Below the pieces are notes generated by a model. It was not told the origin of the DNA and ran no database searches. It worked only from the letters and a program-made list of their open reading frames with translations. The position numbers were made by a program, and so were the translations under genes. 5,906 nt of DNA from Spirochaetaceae bacterium (GTDB lineage: Bacteria; Spirochaetota; Spirochaetia; Treponematales; Breznakiellaceae), in assembly GCA_031257075.1 (NCBI GenBank), contig JAIRPM010000040.1, forward strand, positions 1-5,906, read 5' to 3'. This document shows, piece by piece, positions 1 to 4,625 of this stretch (position 1 is its first letter; the number at the start of each line of letters is the position of its first letter).

Positions 1-29
1 ACGCTGATTAAATTGACTCTAATCAGCGT
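1..29. repeat. Hairpin 1: perfect 10-bp inverted repeat
   Basis: The arms ACGCTGATTA (1-10) and TAATCAGCGT (20-29) are perfect reverse complements around a 9-nt loop. This is the first of three consecutive long inverted repeats in the first 110 bases. The core CTGATT/AATCAG is shared with hairpin 3. No T-tract typical of an intrinsic terminator follows; the next bases are TTCCCTCT. It may be the truncated right part of a larger repeat array, since it starts exactly at the window edge. Confidence 0.7.
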
Positions 30-73
30 TTCCCTCTTGTAGTTGCTCATTTCATTGCGCAACTACAGGGAAA
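29..73. repeat. Hairpin 2: bulged inverted repeat, 15 paired bases
   Basis: GTAGTTGC (39-46) pairs with GCAACTAC (59-66), and the stem resumes as TTTCCCT (29-35) with AGGGAAA (67-73) across a 3-nt bulge on the left arm (36-38). The loop is 12 nt (47-58). The outer arm motif TTCCCT recurs after hairpin 3 (112-117), and AGGGAA recurs at 152-157, so the spacers are also repetitive. It does not look like an intrinsic terminator. Confidence 0.65.
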
Positions 74-78
74 GTAAC

Positions 79-110
79 CACTGATTTATTCTCGATTGAA
101 TAAATCAGTG
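79..110. repeat. Hairpin 3: perfect 12-bp inverted repeat
   Basis: CACTGATTTATT (79-90) and AATAAATCAGTG (99-110) are perfect reverse complements with an 8-nt loop. This is the longest perfect stem in the window. It is followed by CTTCCCTAGAG, echoing the spacer after hairpin 1, and a partial copy of its right arm (AATAAATCA) reappears at 156-164. The repeated core and spacer suggest a duplicated palindromic element or a structured RNA rather than three unrelated hairpins. Confidence 0.7.
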
Positions 111-136
111 CTTCCCTAGAGAACTTTGACAAGGTA

Positions 137-145
137 TGGTACAAT
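137..145 (+). promoter_or_regulatory. Candidate extended -10 promoter for the 215-811 gene
   Basis: TGGTACAAT carries a TGn extension followed by a hexamer (140-145) matching TATAAT at five of six positions. A TTGACA hexamer lies at 126-131, but only 8 nt upstream, too close to serve as a normal -35 for this -10. Transcription would start near 152, giving a leader containing the 187-205 hairpin. This is sequence resemblance only. Confidence 0.35.
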
Positions 146-186
146 CGGCGCAGGGAATAAATCACAAGGTTTGCCGCACAAAAATT

Positions 187-205
187 GCGCGGTTTACTGC
201 CGCGC
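187..205 (+). repeat. GC-rich hairpin at the 5' end of the first gene
   Basis: GCGCGG (187-192) pairs perfectly with CCGCGC (200-205) around a 7-nt loop. It begins two bases after the start of the most upstream possible TTG start (185) and ends 9 bases before the ATG at 215. In an mRNA it could mask or expose the start region. No T-tract follows, so it is not a canonical terminator. Confidence 0.45.
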
Positions 206-214
206 CCTTATGAA

Positions 215-811
215 ATGGATACCGGTGTTTTGAAAAAAGCGATTGCGATTTCTATTGCGATATTTTTTGTACAAAATATATATAGCATTGATATATTCTG
301 CAGCGCGCGCGGCGATATCGGCATTGGTTATAATATACCTGATAATAACTATGAAGGGCAATTCAATATGGGCGTAATAGATTTAATAGAAAGAAATTTA
401 AAAATTGGGTTTAATGTAACTCTATTAAGACTAGAATTAATTAATACAATAAATACAGATACAAATATGGAATATTCCTTTCTGCCGGTTGAAATCTATT
501 ATAGGCCGTTAAAATTTGGCAGAATATTTCATTTAACACTATATGGCAGGAGTGAATGGCAGTTTAGAGGCAATAGTCAAGAAGGTTTAAATCCGGCCGG
601 CACAGAAACAAAAAATTATTTTTTGGGAACAATAGGCTGGAAAATTTCAATACTGCCGACTATTTGGCAGGAAATACTGCCTTATTATAGCCCGCATATA
701 TCATTGTCTTTTGAATATAATACCTTAAATCAATTCAAAACCGGACTGACCATGGATTTATTGGGATGGTTGATTGGGCTAATGAGCGGTATTGTAATTA
801 TACCACCGTAA
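215..811 (+). CDS. Exported protein of unknown function, possible outer-membrane beta-barrel
   Basis: I do not recognise this family. The N-terminus has a basic pair (Lys-Lys) followed by a hydrophobic stretch (AIAISIAIFFVQNIYS), consistent with a signal peptide. The mature part alternates polar and hydrophobic residues in short segments rich in aromatic and Gly residues, such as GDIGIGYNI, YSFLPVEIYYRPL and HISLSFEY, which is what a small outer-membrane beta-barrel tends to look like; this is inference. The start is uncertain. The frame is open from a TTG at 185 (208 aa). I chose the ATG at 215 (198 aa), but the TTG at 230, just before the Lys-Lys signal sequence, is also plausible. None has a convincing Shine-Dalgarno sequence. 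The gene is visibly richer in A+T than everything downstream (many AAT, ATA, TTA codons) and follows a repeat-rich leader, which suggests an accessory or transferred gene. Confidence 0.6.
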   Translation: MDTGVLKKAIAISIAIFFVQNIYSIDIFCSARGDIGIGYNIPDNNYEGQFNMGVIDLIERNLKIGFNVTLLRLELINTINTDTNMEYSFLPVEIYYRPLKFGRIFHLTLYGRSEWQFRGNSQEGLNPAGTETKNYFLGTIGWKISILPTIWQEILPYYSPHISLSFEYNTLNQFKTGLTMDLLGWLIGLMSGIVIIPP

Positions 812-825
812 AAATGATGAAACAC

Positions 826-834
826 TGGTAAAAT
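826..834 (+). promoter_or_regulatory. Candidate extended -10 promoter for tatAC
   Basis: TGGTAAAAT has a TGn extension plus TAAAAT (829-834), matching the -10 consensus at five of six positions. It lies about 75 bases before the tatA ATG, just after the stop codon of the preceding gene. No -35-like hexamer is visible at 16-18 bp. The wording closely matches the site at 137-145 (TGGTACAAT). Confidence 0.35.
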
Positions 835-878
835 ACGCATCCCTCTATTCCAAGTCTTTTATTTCTGTAAAAATAAAG

Positions 879-896
879 AAATGCTTAACCGCATTT
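879..896 (+). repeat. Small hairpin immediately before the tatA ribosome binding site
   Basis: AAATGC (879-884) pairs with GCATTT (891-896) around the loop TTAACC. It ends one base before the AAGAGGA Shine-Dalgarno (898-904). The stem is short and AT-rich, so it is at most a weak transcription stop for the upstream gene or a minor modulator of tatA translation. Confidence 0.3.
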
Positions 897-897
897 T

Positions 898-904
898 AAG
901 AGGA
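898..904 (+). promoter_or_regulatory. Strong Shine-Dalgarno for tatA
   Basis: AAGAGGA sits 5 nt before the ATG at 910. It is the clearest ribosome binding site directly preceding a recognised gene in the window and fixes the tatA start. It contrasts with recJ, tatC and the BMP gene, none of which has a recognisable site. Confidence 0.8.
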
Positions 905-909
905 TTTTT

Positions 910-1110
910 ATGCATTTAGGACCTGGAGAAATAGCGCTGCTCATAATTTTAGCGCTGGTGTTGTTTGGCGCAAAACGGCTGCCTCAGGTAGGCAAGGCTG
1001 CCGGCGAGGCGATACGTGAATTTAAGTCGGCGTTTAACGGCACAGGCAAACCGGATAACAGCGAAAACACGGCGGAAACCGCAAAAAGCGAGATAAAAAA
1101 CGGAACCTAA
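910..1110 (+). CDS. tatA: Twin-arginine translocase subunit TatA/TatE
   Basis: This is a 66-aa protein with the family architecture: a very short periplasmic N-terminus (residues 1-6), one transmembrane helix (about 7-19, EIALLIILALVLF), the hinge FGAKRLP (19-25) with the invariant Phe19-Gly20, an amphipathic helix (about 25-43, including GKAAGEAIREFKSAF), and a polar, disordered tail. TatA oligomers form the size-variable passage used by the Tat system to move folded proteins across the inner membrane, recruited by TatC. Glu7 occupies the polar position at the start of the membrane helix, as is usual for TatA and TatE. No separate tatB is visible, so this protein may serve both roles, as in minimal TatAC systems. 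It is first in an operon with tatC. A run of six A residues (1095-1100) lies near its 3' end, relevant to the tatC start problem. Confidence 0.93.
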   Translation: MHLGPGEIALLIILALVLFGAKRLPQVGKAAGEAIREFKSAFNGTGKPDNSENTAETAKSEIKNGT

Positions 1111-1147
1111 ATCCAACGCAAATGAATGGATACCGCACTTAGAAGAA

Positions 1148-1816
1148 TTGCGGCGTAGGATTATTGCGGCGCTGACCGTATTTGCCGCTGCGGCAGGGGC
1201 AGCCTTTGCTTTTTCCAAACAAATAGCCGCGTTTCTTACCGTTCCTGTTGACAGGCTTGGCATAAAACTCTACGCTTTCGGCCCCGCCGAAAAATTTGCC
1301 GCATACCTTCATTTGGCGTTCTGGACAGGCGCGCTCGCTGCCGCTCCTTTTTGCCTTGTTCAAGCCGGTTTGTTCGTCTGGCCGGCCTTGCGAAAAAAAG
1401 AACGCCTCTGGACGCTTGTATCTCTCATAATTGTTCCGGCGTTCTTTTTTAGCGGCGCGGCGCTCGCTTACCGGTTTCTAGCGCCCGCGGTACTGCGGTT
1501 TTTTCTGAATTTTGGGACAGGCGATGGAATCGCGCCTCTTTGGAGTTTCAAAGAATATTTAAGTATACTTTACACCCTTATGCTCGCCGCCGGCATTCTT
1601 TTGCAAACACCGCTGTTCTTGTTTGCCGCATTTGCCGCCGGCATTGTTACACCGGCGGCGGCAGCCCGTGCCCGCCCTGCTATTATTTTGGGCATCTTTT
1701 TGGCTGCCGCACTTTGCACCCCCCCTGATGTCATTTCACAAATCGCGCTTGCTGTGCCGCTCTATCTGCTTTTTGAATTAAGCCTTTTTGCCGGACGGCT
1801 TGTCCGCCGCCGGTAA
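1148..1816 (+). CDS. tatC: Sec-independent translocase subunit TatC (start codon unresolved)
   Basis: TatC is the six-helix inner-membrane receptor that binds twin-arginine signal peptides and recruits TatA. Numbering from the TTG at 1148 gives 222 aa. Visible hallmarks are FGPAEKFAAYLHLAFWTG (44-61), VWPALRKKER (77-86), LLQTP (151-155), TPPDVISQ (191-198) and LLFELSLF (207-214), with about six hydrophobic segments. The TM4 position that is Glu170 in E. coli TatC is Gln153 here, a substitution also known in plastid TatC. The same frame is open back to 1097 and reads EWIPHLEEL directly into the annotated RRRII, reconstructing the conserved TatC N-terminal HLxELR motif. There is no ATG, GTG or TTG in that upstream stretch, so the true start lies upstream by an unknown mechanism, or the sequence carries an indel. 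The full protein would be about 230-240 aa, close to the family norm. Confidence 0.9.
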   Translation: MRRRIIAALTVFAAAAGAAFAFSKQIAAFLTVPVDRLGIKLYAFGPAEKFAAYLHLAFWTGALAAAPFCLVQAGLFVWPALRKKERLWTLVSLIIVPAFFFSGAALAYRFLAPAVLRFFLNFGTGDGIAPLWSFKEYLSILYTLMLAAGILLQTPLFLFAAFAAGIVTPAAAARARPAIILGIFLAAALCTPPDVISQIALAVPLYLLFELSLFAGRLVRRR

Positions 1817-1835
1817 TGCACGTTTATGCCGGCGG
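1807..1835. terminator. Hairpin shared by the convergent tatC and 1824-2411 gene ends
   Basis: CCGCCGG (1807-1813) and CCGGCGG (1829-1835) are perfect reverse complements. The stem extends by one G-T wobble and one A-T pair to nine pairs with an 11-nt loop. It overlaps both stop codons of the convergent genes. Neither strand has a clear T-tract after it, so if it terminates transcription it is not a textbook intrinsic terminator. A bidirectional RNA-protecting hairpin is an equal possibility. Confidence 0.45.
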
Positions 1836-2411
1836 GTTCTCATGCTTGCCGGATTCACGCCGATAAACATGGGCGCGTGACAGCGCATAGCAGTTTCCTG
1901 TATGGGGGGCGGGTATGCCGTTTCCGTCCGCCGTTACGCCGAGCGCTTCAAGAAAATCGGCAGCAGCATCGTCAACGCTTTTTACCATGTGGCCGTAAAT
2001 TTCAACGCGGCTGGGCGCTGCCCGCCAGTAGTAACTGGTTTTCCGGGAACCTTCATCACAATTAATAATGATTATTTCATCTTCCGGCGCAGGGCTGTCT
2101 ATACCTATTTGCGGCGGCGGCTGACCGCCGCGCAGCAACGCAATGGCATTTGCAAGCATAGCAGCGCTCTCTTTGCAGGACTCCGGCCGTATGATGGTCC
2201 ATTTTTTTGCCGCATCAAAGTACTGAACATTGTGCACCAATCCAGCATACAAAAATTTACCCTCCTTGTCGAGTAGTCTGACGTTAATATATCTTTTAAT
2301 AAAAGTGATATAAAAAAAATCCAAAAGATGTTGTTGATGTTGTTCATTGTTTCCCGATACTTTTGAACGGATTGTACGCTTTGGGTGTTCTGTACTTGCA
2401 TAAACAGTCAA
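1824..2411 (-). CDS. Hypothetical protein, N-terminus uncertain
   Basis: I do not recognise this protein. The frame runs from a TTG at 2411 (195 aa) to TAA at 1826-1824. The part from about residue 41 looks genuinely coding: INVRLLDKEGKFLYAGLVHN (41-60) has the pattern of paired beta strands with a DKEGK turn, followed by an Ala-rich helix (ESAAMLANAIALL), a RGGQPPPQ linker, an acidic-hydrophobic strand (EDEIIIINCDEG) and an amphipathic helix (VDDAAADFLEALGV). No signal peptide is seen in this frame. The N-terminal 40 residues are doubtful. A neighbouring frame opens with an ATG at 2401 (starting MQVQNTQSVQSVQKYRE), and a single-base change in the eight-T tract (2312-2319) would join it to the main frame. 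A perfect AAGGAGG with a TTG 8 nt later also lies inside (2267-2250). The gene is convergent with tatC and divergent from recJ. Confidence 0.55.
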   Translation of the reverse strand: MTVYASTEHPKRTIRSKVSGNNEQHQQHLLDFFYITFIKRYINVRLLDKEGKFLYAGLVHNVQYFDAAKKWTIIRPESCKESAAMLANAIALLRGGQPPPQIGIDSPAPEDEIIIINCDEGSRKTSYYWRAAPSRVEIYGHMVKSVDDAAADFLEALGVTADGNGIPAPHTGNCYALSRAHVYRRESGKHENPPA

Positions 2412-2424
2412 AAAAACGCATACT
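2396..2424 (+). promoter_or_regulatory. Candidate recJ promoter giving a leaderless mRNA
   Basis: CATACT (2419-2424) matches the -10 consensus at four of six positions, and TTGCAT (2396-2401) matches -35 at three of six, separated by 17 bp. The ATG of recJ begins after only 6 more bases, where transcription would normally start. No Shine-Dalgarno precedes the ATG. The match is weak on its own but mirrors the arrangement at the BMP gene. Confidence 0.3.
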
Positions 2425-2430
2425 TAGCCT

Positions 2431-4605
2431 ATGAAGTGGAACAAGAGAGAACTTGACGTTGATTTAGTGAACAATATTACAGAAAAATACACATGCGACA
2501 AACTAACCGCATCTATTCTGGCGCGGCGAGGCCTTTTTGAACCGGCGGACATCCTCTATTTTTTAGAAGATGACAAACGGTATTTGCATAATCCTTTTTT
2601 GCTTTCCGGCATGGAAGAAGCAGTTGAAAAAATTCTTGATTTGAAAGACGAAGGGGGGAAGGTACTTGTTTTTGGCGACCGTGACGTAGACGGCGTTACC
2701 GGTGCCGCAATGCTTGTCCGGTATCTGCAAAACAATGGTATTGACGTATGCTGGCGTATTCCCGTAGGTGATGAGCCTTACGGCCTCTCTATCAATGCGG
2801 TAGAAGAATTTGCGCATAATTACGGGTCGCTCATTATCACGGTGGACTGCGGTATTACCAACCACAAAGAAATAGAACGCGCCGGTGAATTGGGGATAGA
2901 TGTAATTGTTACCGACCACCATGAACCGCGAAACGGCCTTCCGGGCGCGTTTGCTCTTATTAACCCCAAAATAAAAGATGAAAACGGTGTTTTCCGCTAC
3001 CCCTTTCAAGGACTGGCCGGCTGCGCCGTTGTCTATAAACTTATTCAGGCGCTTGATTTTGCGCAAAAAAGTTCTCTTTTCAACCAGCAAATTTGCCTTT
3101 TGAACTGCCGCCCTGGAAACGACGACACATGGATTGTAGAACTAAAAAAAATCCGCAACCTGGTTGAAATTGGCGCGATGAGTGAAATACTTACCGGCAG
3201 CAACCCGGTTTCCATAGCGCGGACACGGCTGCCCGCTTTTCTGGAAGGCCAGCACATTTATACATGGGACGCGCCCCTGCAAAAAAAAAGCCTCAAGCGG
3301 ATTTTTGGGCAGGGTATTGAATTCGGTCTTTTTGACATTGCGGAGCCGGCTTCGCAGTGCATTCCGTCAACAGCGGGAAAAAGCCTTGTGCGCCTCAAAG
3401 AAATGTCCCGGCTGGGACGTTATGAAAAAGAAGCGCCCGGTGAACTGGATGTGCTCTTCACAATATTCCGTTCTGTTTTCCAAAAAACAGAACATTTTTT
3501 TGAAGATGAAGATACTTCTTTTTTGCAACTAACCGCGCTCGGTTCCATCGCCGATATGATGAATTTAGAAAATGAAAACCGCATTCTTGTGCGCCGCGGG
3601 CTTGCTGCATTGAATGAAAAAGCCTTACCCGGATTATCCGCGCTTATGTTCAAATTGAATTTGACTGCCGGACAGATTGGCGCATGGCATGTAGCATGGA
3701 CTATCGCGCCGGCTATCAATTCGGCAGGCAGGCTTGGCGATGCGTCCTGCGCCGTGCAACTGTTACTCGAAGACGATTTTGCTAAACGCGATGAACTTGC
3801 GGGGCACATCGCAAAAGTAAACGAAGAACGCAAAAAATCGACCGCCGAAGCGCAGGACATTGCCCTGCCCCTTGCCGAAAAAAACAGCGCCGATTTTTCC
3901 GGCAAACTTGCCTTTGCCGCAAGTGAAAAAATTTCCCGCGGCATTACCGGCTTGGTTGCGGGGCGGCTTGCTTCCTGTATGAACATTCCAGCCGTTGTGG
4001 TTTCGTTGATGGACGGCACGGCAAGCGGTTCGATACGGTCGGCGCAGGGCTATAATGTACAGGCGCTGCTCAACCAGATATCAGACCTTTGCGTTGACTG
4101 CGGCGGACATGAATTCGCGGCCGGCTTTTTGCTGGAGATGGGGCAATGGGCGGATTTTACCAGCAGGCTCAAAGACATCGCTTATGCGCTCGAATTCCCA
4201 GCGGATGCGGAGAGTGAAAGCAGCGAAATACTAAATATTGACGCGGAATTGCCGCTGCCCTATCTTACACCCGGCCTCTTCAAAATGCTCGATGTTTTTG
4301 AGCCGTTTGGACGGGGATGGCCGGAATTTCTGTTTCTAACCCGCGGTTTGAAAATCCTTGACATTACGCTTATGGGGAGGCCGGAAGCGAAGCATGCAAA
4401 ATTAACGCTTGATGCGGGCAAGCACAAATGGCCGGCACTATACTGGGATGCCGCAGACAAGGCCGGTGTTGAATGGCAAAAAGGCGATACTGTAGATGCC
4501 GTGTTCAAACTCACGCGCAACCATTTTGGCGGAAAAGTTACCCCTCAACTAGTTATCAGCGATATGCGTGTGAGCGCGGCTGAACGGGAAAAAACCAACA
4601 ATTAG
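2431..4605 (+). CDS. recJ: Single-stranded-DNA-specific 5'-3' exonuclease RecJ with a central insert
   Basis: RecJ degrades single-stranded DNA 5' to 3' in recombinational and mismatch repair, using a two-metal DHH active site. Visible motifs are DRDVDG (83-88), VDCG (138-141), TDHHEP (161-166), INPK (177-180), the ALGSIADMM block with Asp375 (369-377), and NSAGRLGDA (430-438). The DHHA1 domain contains RGITGLVAGRL (503-513), SGSIRSAQGYN (532-542) and CGGHEFAAGF (557-566). A C-terminal OB-type DNA-binding domain follows (about 597-712), with FEPFGRGWPE and TRNHFGGK. The protein has 724 aa, against roughly 570 for typical RecJ. The extra length is one block between AVVYKLIQAL (about 199-208) and LQLTALGSIAD (about 365), inside the DHH domain. 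The usual WHEG of DHHA1 reads ISRG (501-504), so the common His is replaced by Ser502. All catalytic Asp and His residues of the DHH core appear present. The ATG at 2431 lacks a Shine-Dalgarno. Confidence 0.95.
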   Translation: MKWNKRELDVDLVNNITEKYTCDKLTASILARRGLFEPADILYFLEDDKRYLHNPFLLSGMEEAVEKILDLKDEGGKVLVFGDRDVDGVTGAAMLVRYLQNNGIDVCWRIPVGDEPYGLSINAVEEFAHNYGSLIITVDCGITNHKEIERAGELGIDVIVTDHHEPRNGLPGAFALINPKIKDENGVFRYPFQGLAGCAVVYKLIQALDFAQKSSLFNQQICLLNCRPGNDDTWIVELKKIRNLVEIGAMSEILTGSNPVSIARTRLPAFLEGQHIYTWDAPLQKKSLKRIFGQGIEFGLFDIAEPASQCIPSTAGKSLVRLKEMSRLGRYEKEAPGELDVLFTIFRSVFQKTEHFFEDEDTSFLQLTALGSIADMMNLENENRILVRRGLAALNEKALPGLSALMFKLNLTAGQIGAWHVAWTIAPAINSAGRLGDASCAVQLLLEDDFAKRDELAGHIAKVNEERKKSTAEAQDIALPLAEKNSADFSGKLAFAASEKISRGITGLVAGRLASCMNIPAVVVSLMDGTASGSIRSAQGYNVQALLNQISDLCVDCGGHEFAAGFLLEMGQWADFTSRLKDIAYALEFPADAESESSEILNIDAELPLPYLTPGLFKMLDVFEPFGRGWPEFLFLTRGLKILDITLMGRPEAKHAKLTLDAGKHKWPALYWDAADKAGVEWQKGDTVDAVFKLTRNHFGGKVTPQLVISDMRVSAAEREKTNN

Positions 4606-4608
4606 AAT

Positions 4609-4619
4609 CCGCAAAGCGG
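4609..4619. terminator. Short hairpin between convergent recJ and BMP genes
   Basis: CCGC (4609-4612) pairs with GCGG (4616-4619) around an AAA loop in the 20-bp gap between the two stop codons. On the plus strand it is followed by the weakly T-rich CTGTTCTTAA. On the minus strand a six-T run appears only about 20 bases later, inside recJ. It is a weak candidate for the shared terminator. Confidence 0.3.
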
Positions 4620-4625
4620 CTGTTC

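Noticed and set aside
1..110. CRISPR array or integron attC sites
   Set aside because: The hairpins differ in length and sequence, there are no constant direct repeats with unique spacers, and no clear GTTRRRY/RYYYAAC attC core or integrase gene is present.
126..145. TTGACA at 126-131 paired with TACAAT at 140-145 as a full sigma-70 promoter
   Set aside because: The spacer is only 8 bp, far below the usual 16-18 bp. Only the extended -10 was kept.
1095..1140. AAAAAAC heptamer near the end of tatA, in the right phase for -1 frameshifting
   Set aside because: A -1 shift reads RNLNPTQMNGYRT and stops at a TAG; it does not reach the tatC frame, which needs +1 (or -2). No downstream stimulatory structure was seen.
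2114..2131. GC-rich hairpin GCGGCGG-CTGA-CCGCCGC inside the hypothetical gene
   Set aside because: It is explained by the codons for GlyGlyGlnProProPro; no regulatory context.
1902..2276. Plus-strand open frame of 124 codons opposite the hypothetical gene
   Set aside because: It is antisense to the better-supported minus-strand frame, shows no recognisable motif and has Arg/Ala/Pro runs typical of a shadow frame.
2290..2360. Similarity of MNNINNIFWIFF to the membrane anchor of SppA/serine dehydrogenase-type proteases
   Set aside because: The match covers about a dozen low-complexity residues in a frame that does not continue; no protease motif follows.
3420..4019. Minus-strand open frame of 199 codons inside recJ
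   Set aside because: It is antisense to conserved RecJ motifs and is Ser/Ala/Pro-rich, as expected for the complement of this codon use.
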